A stretch of 64,000 nucleotides of DNA from contig CAYYQN010000005.1 in the NCBI GenBank assembly GCA_964473865.1, positions 1 to 64,000 on the forward strand, given 5' to 3'. The stretch comes from CAIMUX01 sp964473865. Its GTDB lineage: Bacteria; Eisenbacteria; RBG-16-71-46; CAIMUX01. Positions 36,202 to 43,723 of the stretch are shown one piece after another (within the stretch, counting starts at the first letter, position 1; each line of letters starts with the position of its first letter). A program made the position numbers and the translations under genes. Under the pieces are notes generated by a model. It had not been told where the DNA came from. It searched no databases and saw only the letters and a list, made by a program, of their open reading frames with translations.

Positions 36202-36486
36202 GCGTGCCTCCGCCGGCGCGGTCGTAACGAGTTCACGGCGCGGCCGAGCGCAGCATCGCCGGCCCGAAACCGCATCGCCGAGTCGATTCGCCCCAGATCA
36301 CCGGGCGCCATCCTAACGGAGGGCGGGAACGGCTTCGAGCGGTTTTGTGGGGCTCGGGCGACGGGGGCAGCGTTGTGGAGAGCGTTTCGCGGCCGCTCCG
36401 AAGGCGCCCCGGCGGGACGGCGCCATGGCGGGACAGCGGGATGGCGGAACGGCACGACGGCGGAACGGAGGGATTGCGGAACGGCG
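36202..36486. repeat. Low-complexity GGCGGAACGG-rich spacer
   Basis: 285 bases between two minus-strand genes. About 36405-36495 is built of degenerate short direct repeats around GGCGGAACGG and GGCGGGAC. There is no gene. The repeats begin just before the stop of the methyltransferase gene. Confidence 0.5.
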
Positions 36487-37452
36487 CTACGGGAGACGCC
36501 GCGCATCCACGACGCGGAAGCAGGTCTCGTCCGCGGCGGCGCCCTCTCCCGCCCCGGAGCCGGAGGACGTCGTGTCGACATCGGCCGACGAAGACGCCGC
36601 ACGCGCCTCGGCCGCCAACCGGTCCCGGGCGACCCGCACCGCGAGCGGCGCGCTGTCACAGGAGAGCCAGCGCCGCCGAAGCCGCATGGCCGCCACCGCG
36701 GTCGTCCCCGATCCGCCGCAGAAGTCGGCCACCCTCATCCCGGGATCGGTCGCCGCTTCCAGGATCCGCCGTAGCAACGCCACCGGTTTCTGCGACGGAT
36801 AGCCGGTCCGCTCGCGCGCATCCTGGGTGAGCCAGGGGATGTCCCACACGTCGTCGAGGAATCGATACCGGAACCAGCCGTCCGCATCCTGGAACTCCTC
36901 GACTCCCGATCGCGCCACCCGGTGCTTGAGCCGCTTGACCTCGCGCTGGCGATGAAACGTGTGCCCGGGCCCGTTGCGGTAGTAGAGGATCGTGTCGTGC
37001 TTGCGGGCGAACCAGCGCGCGGGGATTCCGCCGGTGGCATAGTGCCAGACGATCTCGTTCAGGAACTGCGCCTCTCCGAACAACTCATCAAGGAAGAGGC
37101 GGCCGTGGTGGGCCAGCCGCCAGTCCAGGTGCAGGAAGAGCGCCCCCCCGGGCCGCAACACCCGACGCGCTTCGACCAGCAGCGCTTTCAGCCACGGGGA
37201 GAGCCGGCCCCCGCCCGGGTCGGAGTACGCGACCTCCGTGCCCAGCGCAAAACGGCCGGAGCGCCCGCGGAGCGCCCGCCGCGCGGTGCCGGTGCCGAAC
37301 GGCGGATCCAGGTAGATGAGATCCACACACCCCGGAGGGAGCATCCGGGCGACATCCAGCCCATCGCCCAGGATGAGCGCGCTGCTTTGGAGCAACTCCT
37401 CCGGAGCCTCGAGGCGCGGCAGGCAAACCGGACCGGAGTCCGATTCACCCAT
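36487..37452 (-). CDS. Beta-class DNA methyltransferase (N4-cytosine/N6-adenine)
   Basis: 321 aa from the ATG at 37452, which overlaps the HNH gene by eight bases. The order of motifs is that of beta-class enzymes: catalytic DPPF (residues 49-52, in LIYLDPPFGTG) comes first, then a target-recognition segment (about 120-230, with EIVWHYATGGIPARWFARKHDTILYY), YPSQKPVALLRRI, and the SAM-binding motif I near the end (VADFCGGSGTT). It transfers a methyl group to an exocyclic amino group of A or C; the target sequence cannot be read from the protein. A Ser/Asp-rich linker precedes the last residues. Coupling to an HNH nuclease suggests a restriction-modification-like unit, but no recognition partner is seen. 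Confidence 0.9.
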   Translation of the reverse strand: MGESDSGPVCLPRLEAPEELLQSSALILGDGLDVARMLPPGCVDLIYLDPPFGTGTARRALRGRSGRFALGTEVAYSDPGGGRLSPWLKALLVEARRVLRPGGALFLHLDWRLAHHGRLFLDELFGEAQFLNEIVWHYATGGIPARWFARKHDTILYYRNGPGHTFHRQREVKRLKHRVARSGVEEFQDADGWFRYRFLDDVWDIPWLTQDARERTGYPSQKPVALLRRILEAATDPGMRVADFCGGSGTTAVAAMRLRRRWLSCDSAPLAVRVARDRLAAEARAASSSADVDTTSSGSGAGEGAAADETCFRVVDARRLP

Positions 37453-38038
37453 CGAGCTCGACCTCCCAGTACTCGCGGGAGATGAACTGCTGCCAGGAGG
37501 TCTTCCGTTTTCCCAGCGGGATGCTGATGCACGGCGTCCAGGGCGGTTCCACCGCGGGGCGGAGCAGACGCAGCCCCGCCTCCTCCGCCGGCCGGCTCCC
37601 CTTGCGACGATTGCACCGCAGGCAGGAGAGCACGCAATTCGTCCAGGTCGACTGGCCGCCTCGCGAGCGCGGCACCACGTGGTCGATCGACAGCTCATCG
37701 ATCCGCGGTCGCGCGCCGCAGTACTGGCAGGCATAGCGGTCCCGCCGGAAGATGTTGCGGCGGGAAAAGGTGACCCGGCCGCGCGGGTACCTGTCGTACC
37801 GAGTCAGGAGAACGACTTCGGGAACGCGCAACCGAAGGCTGACGGTGCGGATGCACGGCTCTTCTTCGGCGACGCGCAGGCAGGCCCAGGATTCGAAATC
37901 GTGCACGCTGTAGTCGTCCGGAGAAACCGCACGCGCGGTGCGGCGGTGGAGGAGGCAGAGGGCGGTGCGGACAGAGGTTGTGCCGATCGGCACCCAGTGC
38001 CGGTTCAAGACCAGCGTTTGTTCGTTCAGTACCGCCAT
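37445..38038 (-). CDS. HNH endonuclease
   Basis: 197 aa, ATG at 38038. The N-terminal ~85 residues follow the pattern of a widespread HNH family (VLNEQTLVLNRHWVPIGTTSVRTALCLLHR, AVSPDDYSVHDFESW). The nuclease core spans about 90-145: RRDRYACQYCGARP, ELSIDHVVPRSRGGQSTWTN and VLSCLRCNRRKGSR, giving two CxxC zinc pairs and the D-H...N catalytic set. The tail SWQQFISREYWEVELDG is typical of the same family. It is usually a stand-alone gene; here its stop overlaps the start of a DNA methyltransferase, so the two are probably co-translated. A role in restriction is possible; a housekeeping role is the alternative. Confidence 0.9.
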   Translation of the reverse strand: MAVLNEQTLVLNRHWVPIGTTSVRTALCLLHRRTARAVSPDDYSVHDFESWACLRVAEEEPCIRTVSLRLRVPEVVLLTRYDRYPRGRVTFSRRNIFRRDRYACQYCGARPRIDELSIDHVVPRSRGGQSTWTNCVLSCLRCNRRKGSRPAEEAGLRLLRPAVEPPWTPCISIPLGKRKTSWQQFISREYWEVELDG

Positions 38039-38242
38039 ACCCGGCCACCACCTCTCCTTACTCTATGCCTGCCGCCCGGGTCAGGGCAACGCGCAGATGG
38101 CGGGATCGGGAGACAGAATCCCGGATGCGGCCCCGGCCGTCCCCGGCGGTCGGCACCATCGACCCGGCACCGCCGTTTCGCAAGACCACGCGGGCCCCGC
38201 CCCGGGGAAGCGGACCGCCTCCTCCCCATGGAAATCGTCGCT

Positions 38243-39142
38243 TCAGCCCTCGCGATTCACCATGAATTCACCATAGTCCGTGATGCGGGCAAAGCCCAAC
38301 CCCCGGTAGCAGGCGATGGCGGCTCCGTTCTCCGCGTGGACGTTGAGCCCGATCCAATCGACGCGCTCCCGCAACCGCCGGCAGAGCGCGCCGGTGACCG
38401 CCCGGGCGAGCCCCCTCCCCCGATGCTCCGGACGGGTGGCGATGTTCCCCAGCGCCGCCACGCGGTGGGCAGGGGAATAGACGTGTACGCCGGCCACCGC
38501 GCACAAGCCCCCGTCGAGCCGAAGCCCCACGTACTGCCCCGTATCCAGCATGCGCGGATCGAACCAGTTGCCCGGGTAGCTGGTCGCATAGAACGCGAGC
38601 AGGTCGTCGAGGTCGCTCTGCGACAGGACACAGAACTCGGCCGGATCGGATCGCGGAAGGAGGAACGGCCCGGTCGTGGACGTCATCCCCGGATCAGGCG
38701 CCGCCGTATCGTCCGGCAACTCCCCGGTCGCTCCGCCGCGCCGGGACGCCCGCGTGTCGTCGATCAGCCCCATGCGCAGATGACGCCCGTGCGGCTCCAG
38801 GCGAAAGCCGCTCGCCAGTGTCGGCTCCAGCCCCGGCGACAGGTGCGCGTAGAAGCGGGCGGGCAGGAGGTTCTGAATCGCGATCAGCAACTCGCTCATG
38901 CCGTCCGGATCCCGCGTGAATGCCAGGACGACCGGCAGGTTGCCGGCGTCGTAGAGGAGCACGACCTCACGGAGGACGCCCGAGGCGCCGCCCGCCCCCG
39001 CGCATTGGTCCGCGAAAAGGCCCCACCACCGCGCGTGCGGCCGGAAGAAGTCGTCGAGATCTCCCAGCGCGTATAGGTGGAGAAACGGGTCTCTGCGGAA
39101 GAAGTCCGCCAGCGTGCCGGTGTCGTGGAGTTCTGTAATCAC
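38243..39142 (-). CDS. GNAT-family N-acetyltransferase
   Basis: 299 aa from a GTG at 39142, chosen because GGAG sits seven bases upstream; another GTG at 39157 is in frame. The N-terminal ~150 residues resemble the first, degenerate GNAT lobe of two-domain acetyltransferases (FFRRDPFLHLYALGDLDDFF). The C-terminal lobe has the acetyl-CoA site: VAALGNIATRPEHRGRGLARAVTGAL (R-G-R-G-L-A loop), LNVHAENGAAIACYRGLGFARI. A linker of ~35 residues (GGATGELPDDTAAPD) separates the lobes. The acceptor substrate is unknown. It lies downstream of the ArsM-like gene on the same strand. Confidence 0.88.
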   Translation of the reverse strand: MITELHDTGTLADFFRRDPFLHLYALGDLDDFFRPHARWWGLFADQCAGAGGASGVLREVVLLYDAGNLPVVLAFTRDPDGMSELLIAIQNLLPARFYAHLSPGLEPTLASGFRLEPHGRHLRMGLIDDTRASRRGGATGELPDDTAAPDPGMTSTTGPFLLPRSDPAEFCVLSQSDLDDLLAFYATSYPGNWFDPRMLDTGQYVGLRLDGGLCAVAGVHVYSPAHRVAALGNIATRPEHRGRGLARAVTGALCRRLRERVDWIGLNVHAENGAAIACYRGLGFARITDYGEFMVNREG

Positions 39143-39185
39143 GCGTGATCTCCGCACCTGGCCTCGGTTGTGCCCGCGGCGCGCC

Positions 39186-40001
39186 TCAGGGCTTGCGGAC
39201 AGTCATCAGCGCGCCCTGGGTACACGACGAGGTTCGATACCCGGTCCATCCGTGCCAGATCGGATCGACAAGTCCTGCCTCCGCGAACATGAGCCGGAGC
39301 GACCGCTCCGCAACCGCGCCGGCAATTCAGTCCGACCAGGCGCCCTTGCGCGCCACCTCCTCCGGCGTGACGTGATCCTCGAGCAGGATGTCGGCCATGG
39401 CGACGCGCCCGCCGGGAACAAGCACGCGAACGAGCTCTCGAAGCATGGCCGGCTTGTCCAGGCAGAGGTTGAAGACGCCGTTGCTGATCACCGCATCGAC
39501 CGAGGCGTCGAGGACCGGCAGCGCCGTGGCCTCGCCCCGGAGGAATCGAACCTCGCCGGCATCGGTCCGGGCGTCGACCTCGACTCCGCGCGACCTCGCG
39601 CCGCAGTCGGGAACGGTTCCGGCGCCGACCTCAACCGCGCCCGACCTCGCGCGGCGGGCCCGAACGGCCCGCGCGAGCATCGCCGCGGTCCGATCGACGC
39701 CGAGGACCCAACCGCCCGGTTGCACGAGCCGCGCCGCCAGGAATGCATCCGTGCCCGCGCCGCAGCCCACATCCAGCACCTTCTCCCCCGGCTGCAGCGC
39801 CAGAAGGCGGATCGGATGCCCCACCCCGGAGAAAGCCGCAGTCGCCTCGGCCGGCAGGGCCGCGATCTCCCGCGAGTCGTAGCCGAGCCGCACGGCACTC
39901 GAAGCGCCCATGGGAAAGAAGGCCGCCGCAGCCGGGTCCTCGGCCATCCGCGTGAATCGATCGCGCACTCGCCGACGGATCTCTTCGGGAGAAGCTCCCA
40001 C
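39186..40001 (-). CDS. ArsM-like SAM methyltransferase, candidate selenoprotein (in-frame UGA)
   Basis: The first 224 codons give a class I methyltransferase of the arsenite-methyltransferase-like group: LGYDSREIAALPAEATAAF, motif I VLDVGCGAGTD, VDAVISNGVFNL, LVPGGRVAMADILL, then GAWSD. A TGA at 39327-39329 follows, where relatives have Cys in WSDCIAGA. Reading through gives IAGAVAERSLRLMFAEAG and then GWTGYRTSSCTQGALMTVRKP, the expected family C-terminus, and a normal stop at 39186-39188 (271 residues). A hairpin 17 nt past the TGA resembles a bacterial SECIS. The start is a GTG at 40001 behind AGGAGG; an ATG at 40043 is possible. If selenocysteine is not inserted, this is a truncated 224-aa protein lacking the tail. 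Confidence 0.75.
39296..39309 (-). promoter_or_regulatory. Candidate bacterial SECIS hairpin
   Basis: On the transcript strand a 5-bp perfect stem GGAGC/GCUCC closes a GGUC loop, starting 17 nt after the in-frame UGA, with the loop about 22 nt from it. Bacterial SECIS hairpins sit about this far downstream and need a G at the start of the apical loop; both conditions hold. Extra pairing at the base is possible but partial. Confidence 0.45.
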
Positions 40002-40336
40002 TCGACCTCCTGCATGTGCCGGTCTCACCGACGGACTGATCATACGGGAAACCGCGACCAGACACGAAGCGTCGCGCCGGAGTCGGGTCCGCTGGAGTCG
40101 GGTCCTCCGGCGTTGAGGACCGCTCCGAGCATCGATTAGGATGGACGCCAGTNNNNNNNNNNNNNNNNNNNNNNNNNNNNNNNNNNNNNNNNNNNNNNNN
40201 NNNNNNNNNNNNNNNNNNNNNNNNNNNNNNNNNNNNNNNNNNNNNNNNNNNNTCGGGTCCTCCGGCGTTGAGGACCGCTCCGAGCATCGATTAGGATGGA
40301 CGCCAGTCGCCCCGATCTGGAGGTGGGATCATTCTC
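40002..40336. other. Intergenic region with scaffold gap
   Basis: It contains a run of exactly 100 N at 40153-40252. The 55 bases on the left (40098-40152) are identical to the 55 bases on the right (40253-40307). This looks like two contig ends that share an overlap but were scaffolded with a fixed-size gap. Open frames running through the N block are artefacts. Confidence 0.9.
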
Positions 40337-42589
40337 TTGCACCGTTTCCGACACTCCTCGCCCCCGAAACGGCGGACACGCCCGGTGAGACTGCGCGTCT
40401 GGTTTGCGGCCGGGCTGGCCGGACTGGGAGGCCTTGCCGGGCTCTACGCCGGCTGCGCGGGTCGGGGGCGCGCACCGCACGCGGTCATCCTGATCACGCT
40501 CGACACCACGCGGGCGGACCGGATCGGCTGTTATTTCACGCCGGAGTCGGACCCGACCAAGCCCGCCCATGTCGAGACTCCGAACCTGGACCGCCTCGCG
40601 GCCGATGGCCTGCTGTTCCTGAATGCGGTGACGCCCGTTCCTCTCACCTGCCCCGCCCACACCACCATGATGACCGGTCTCTATCCGCAGTCGCACGGCG
40701 TCACCTCCAACGAGACCACTCGCGCCGGAGACGATCTGCCTCTCCTGTCCGTGGACTTCAAAAAGGCCGGCTACGCCACGGCGGCCTTCATTTCCGGCTT
40801 CGTCCTGAACTCGTCGTGCGGCCTGGCGCGCGGGTTTGACCACTACGCCGACCTCACCGAGGAATCCCGCCGGGCGGCGGAGACGACGGATGCGGTCCTG
40901 CAGTGGCTCGACAGCGCGCCCGTCCGCGAGCGTCTCTTCCTCTGGGTCCACTACTACGATCCCCACACTCCGTACGCTCCCCCCGCCGACATCCGGGGGT
41001 TCGAGGACTTCCCCTACGACGGTGAGATCGCGTACATGGATCGCGAGATCGGGCGACTGCTGGACGGTCTCCGCCAGAGAAGGCTGGACCAGAACGCCGT
41101 CTTGGCGATCGTCGGCGACCACGGCGAGGGGCTCGAGGACCACGGCGAGAGCGAGCACGGAGTCTTCCTCTATGAGGAGACGCAGCGCGTGCCCTGGATC
41201 GTCCGCCTTCCCGCCCGGACCATGCGGAACCTGCGGCGCGCCGATCGCCGGATCCCGGAGGTCGTCAGCCTGGCCGATCTGCGGCCGACGCTGGCCGGGC
41301 TGGCCGGGATCAAGATGCTCGGCGAAGCGCCGCAGGGTCGGGACCTTCGTCCGCTGATGATGGCCGACGGTGGTCGCGACGGCTCTGCGGGATCGGAAGC
41401 CACGGGCGGCCAGGTCGTGCTCCTGGAGACGCTCTATCCCGAAGAGTGCCTGGGCTGGAGCCGGCTGCAGGGGCTGCGGGGCGATCGGTGGAAGTACATC
41501 CAGGCGCCGACGCCGGAGCTCTACGACCGGCAGTCCGATCCCCGCGAGAAGAACAACCTGGCCGGGTCGCTGCCGGACACGCTGCGCCGCTACGCCCGAC
41601 TTCACGAGGTGCTCCGGCAGGAAACGACGCGCGCCCGGGAGTCGGCGAAGAAGACGACAGTCGATCCCGAGACCGAGCGCATGCTGCGAAGTCTGGGCTA
41701 CCTGGCCCCCTCGGCGGCTCCCGCGGCGGGCCGGGACCTGCCTGATCCCAAGGCGATGATCGGGCTCTTCCGGCTCCTGGAGCAGAGCAAGACCCATGCG
41801 GAGCGAGGCGAGTGGGCCGAAGCCCTCGAACCATCCCGGCGGGTGCTGGAGGAGGATCCCGACAACCCCATTGCGCTGTCCTACCAGGCAGTGTCACTGG
41901 CCCGGCTGGGACGCCGGGAGGAATCCAACGCCGTGCTGGAAGTCATCCTCCGAAACCGACCTGAGGACGGCGCGGCGCGGTTCACGCTGGGAGAGAACCT
42001 GATATCCCTGGACCGGCGCGATGAGGCCATTCCCCACCTGGACCGGGCGTTGGGCGACGCGCGCTTCCGCAGCCGGGCGCACCTGCTGCTGGCGGCCGCC
42101 TTCGATGCGCGCGACGATTTCGCCGCGGCATACGAACACGCGAGCGCGGCGTTGGCCGATGCCCGACTGCATGACCGGGCGTTGCGGCATATGGGCCTGC
42201 TCTCGATCCAGCTCGGACAGATGGATCGCGCGGTCCAGGAGATCACGCCCGCGCTGCGGGCCTTCCCGAACGACGCGGAGCTGCACATGCGTCTCGGGGT
42301 CGCCCTGTTGGCTTCCCCGGGGCGCGAGGCGGAAGCGGAACGGGAGCTGCGGAGGGCGGTCGAACTGGCGCCCGCGCAACCGATGTACCACTACAACCTT
42401 GCGTGCAGCCTTGCCCGCCAGGGAAGGAACACAGACGCGATCGAACAGTTGCGACAGGCCGTCGCGCTGGGCTACGCAGATATCAGGCAACTGCGTACCG
42501 ACCAGGACCTTGCCTCGGTCCGGCAGTCTCCGGAGATGGACCAGCTTCTGACCCGTTTGGCCGGCAAGAACGGGCAACCCTCCCGGTGA
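40337..42589 (+). CDS. Sulfatase-fold hydrolase/transferase with TPR tail
   Basis: 750 aa. A TTG at 40337 is the furthest start with GGAGG nearby; a GTG at 40385 is the alternative. The N-terminus has a membrane or lipoprotein signal (GLAGLYAGC). The alkaline-phosphatase-superfamily domain (about 50-440) shows ILITLDTTRADRIGCY, VPLTCPAHTTMMTGLYPQSHGV, a VHYYDPHTPY segment and IVGDHGEGLEDHGE. Aligned with the sulfatase signature C-x-P-x-R, the nucleophile is Thr and the Arg is His, so formylglycine chemistry is unlikely and a phospho- or other ester substrate is plausible. Residues about 470-740 are six to seven TPR units. It shares this layout with the gene at 43711. Confidence 0.87.
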   Translation: MHRFRHSSPPKRRTRPVRLRVWFAAGLAGLGGLAGLYAGCAGRGRAPHAVILITLDTTRADRIGCYFTPESDPTKPAHVETPNLDRLAADGLLFLNAVTPVPLTCPAHTTMMTGLYPQSHGVTSNETTRAGDDLPLLSVDFKKAGYATAAFISGFVLNSSCGLARGFDHYADLTEESRRAAETTDAVLQWLDSAPVRERLFLWVHYYDPHTPYAPPADIRGFEDFPYDGEIAYMDREIGRLLDGLRQRRLDQNAVLAIVGDHGEGLEDHGESEHGVFLYEETQRVPWIVRLPARTMRNLRRADRRIPEVVSLADLRPTLAGLAGIKMLGEAPQGRDLRPLMMADGGRDGSAGSEATGGQVVLLETLYPEECLGWSRLQGLRGDRWKYIQAPTPELYDRQSDPREKNNLAGSLPDTLRRYARLHEVLRQETTRARESAKKTTVDPETERMLRSLGYLAPSAAPAAGRDLPDPKAMIGLFRLLEQSKTHAERGEWAEALEPSRRVLEEDPDNPIALSYQAVSLARLGRREESNAVLEVILRNRPEDGAARFTLGENLISLDRRDEAIPHLDRALGDARFRSRAHLLLAAAFDARDDFAAAYEHASAALADARLHDRALRHMGLLSIQLGQMDRAVQEITPALRAFPNDAELHMRLGVALLASPGREAEAERELRRAVELAPAQPMYHYNLACSLARQGRNTDAIEQLRQAVALGYADIRQLRTDQDLASVRQSPEMDQLLTRLAGKNGQPSR

Positions 42590-42875
42590 CGAAGAAAGGA
42601 CCGCGGACCGGCAGTCGCGCAACTCCAATCGTGACTGTGCGGTCGGCGACCGACATCCATCGGACACTGAAAAATATGCGCTTGACCATGCGTTCAAACC
42701 CGTGGTACGATTGCATGCGTGGGATATGCATCCGGGCAGGGCGTCCGGCGTGCACCCCTCGAGGCTTAGGTTCGATTCCTTCCTCGACCGGCGTGGGAAG
42801 GCAGGTTTGGGCACTCGGTTAGGATCTGTCACGCTCTCTCCGGGAACCCTCCGGGGGAGGAAAGGAGCATCAGCG
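42590..42875. other. Leader region of small cysteine-rich gene
   Basis: 286 bases. The first ~130 are unusually AT-rich for this genome and hold the promoter described separately; the remainder is a leader of about 160 bases with a strong ribosome site (AAAGGAG at 42861-42867). Confidence 0.5.
42682..42711 (+). promoter_or_regulatory. Sigma-70-like promoter
   Basis: TTGACC (42682-42687), an 18-base spacer and TACGAT (42706-42711), preceded by an A-rich stretch (AAAAATAT near 42670-42677) that could act as an UP element. It would serve the cysteine-rich exoprotein gene starting at 42876. Confidence 0.5.
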
Positions 42876-43649
42876 ATGAGATTGGTATTGATTGGACTCT
42901 TGGTTCTCTTCATGGCGAGCACGGCCAGCGCTGCCGATCTGACCAAGGGGACACCGGCCAATGCGACTTCTTTTGAGCCGACCCGGGACATGATCTACTG
43001 CTCCGGCGTCAACGCGGACAACGCGTTCTATGAGAACGGCATCTATGCCTACGGCAACATGCTCTCCGTCGGCGAGGAAAACCACACGCTCACCACTCTC
43101 GACTTCCTGCACTACGGCTGGGGATTCGCGGGCCCGTACGACTACGATCTGCTGGTGTACGACGCCCTGACCTGCACCGTGGTCCACGAAGTCAACGGGC
43201 TGGTCGCTGCCGATGCGGCCGAGCAGGATGTTCAGGAGTTGGTCGATCTCTGCCCGTACAACATGGTTGTCACCGGGGACCTCTTTGTCCTCATCCACCC
43301 GCTGTCCTGCTACGTCCCGACCGACTGCTACCCGGATCTCTACTTTGACATCAGCACTCCGCCGGACGGCTGTGGTGTCCGGGCTGAGGTCGGCGTTCCG
43401 GAGAGCTGCGTGCAGATCCTCTCCTCCTCGGGCGTGGTGGACTTCCTCCAGGGCATCACCATTGACGAGTGCGAGGAACTGACGGGTGCCTGCTGCATCC
43501 CGGGCGCGCTCTGCCAGATCCTGACGGAGGCCGAGTGCCTGGCCGGCGGCGGCACGTACATCGGCGACGGCAGCCTGTGCGACCCCGATCCGTGCGTGGT
43601 TCCGGTCGAGGTCAAGTCCTGGAGCGCCGTGAAGGCCCTCTACAGGTAG
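42876..43649 (+). CDS. Small secreted cysteine-rich protein with W-x-x-V-K-A-L-Y-R tail
   Basis: 257 aa, ATG at 42876 behind AAAGGAG. A clean signal peptide (MRLVLIGLLVLFMASTASA). Residues about 25-200 form a beta-rich domain with scattered Cys pairs. Residues about 206-240 are one six-cysteine module (GACCIPGALCQILTEAEC, ending CDPDPC). The protein ends EVKSWSAVKALYR, resembling the end of the beta-helix protein at 9438 (MTWGRIKATFR). There is no FlgD-like domain. A promoter, long leader and intrinsic terminator bracket it, so it is probably transcribed on its own and may be abundant. Function unknown. Confidence 0.85.
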   Translation: MRLVLIGLLVLFMASTASAADLTKGTPANATSFEPTRDMIYCSGVNADNAFYENGIYAYGNMLSVGEENHTLTTLDFLHYGWGFAGPYDYDLLVYDALTCTVVHEVNGLVAADAAEQDVQELVDLCPYNMVVTGDLFVLIHPLSCYVPTDCYPDLYFDISTPPDGCGVRAEVGVPESCVQILSSSGVVDFLQGITIDECEELTGACCIPGALCQILTEAECLAGGGTYIGDGSLCDPDPCVVPVEVKSWSAVKALYR

Positions 43650-43688
43650 TCACGGTCCCTCCGACTTGATGCGCGACTTGATATGCGA

Positions 43689-43723
43689 CGGCACGAGGCC
43701 TGCGGGCCTCGTGCCGTTTCTCT
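43689..43723 (+). terminator. Intrinsic terminator
   Basis: A perfect 12-bp stem (43689-43700 with 43705-43716) around a TGCG loop is followed by TTTCTCT. It lies 40 bases after the cysteine-rich gene. Because it overlaps the upstream part of the next open frame, it bears on where that gene starts. Confidence 0.8.

Noticed and set aside
36405..36495. A short degenerate tandem repeat considered as a CRISPR or VNTR locus.
   Set aside because: Units are irregular 8-12 bases with no unique spacers and no cas genes nearby. It is low-complexity sequence only.
40136..41797. A 553-codon minus-strand open frame that crosses the N block.
   Set aside because: It runs through unknown bases and lies antisense to the sulfatase-fold gene. 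Its sequence has no domain features.
42764..42790. GGTTCGATTCC looks like a tRNA T-arm.
   Set aside because: Only about three base pairs form in the T-stem and no matching acceptor, D-arm or anticodon arm is found in the ~75 bases upstream. It lies in the leader of the cysteine-rich gene.
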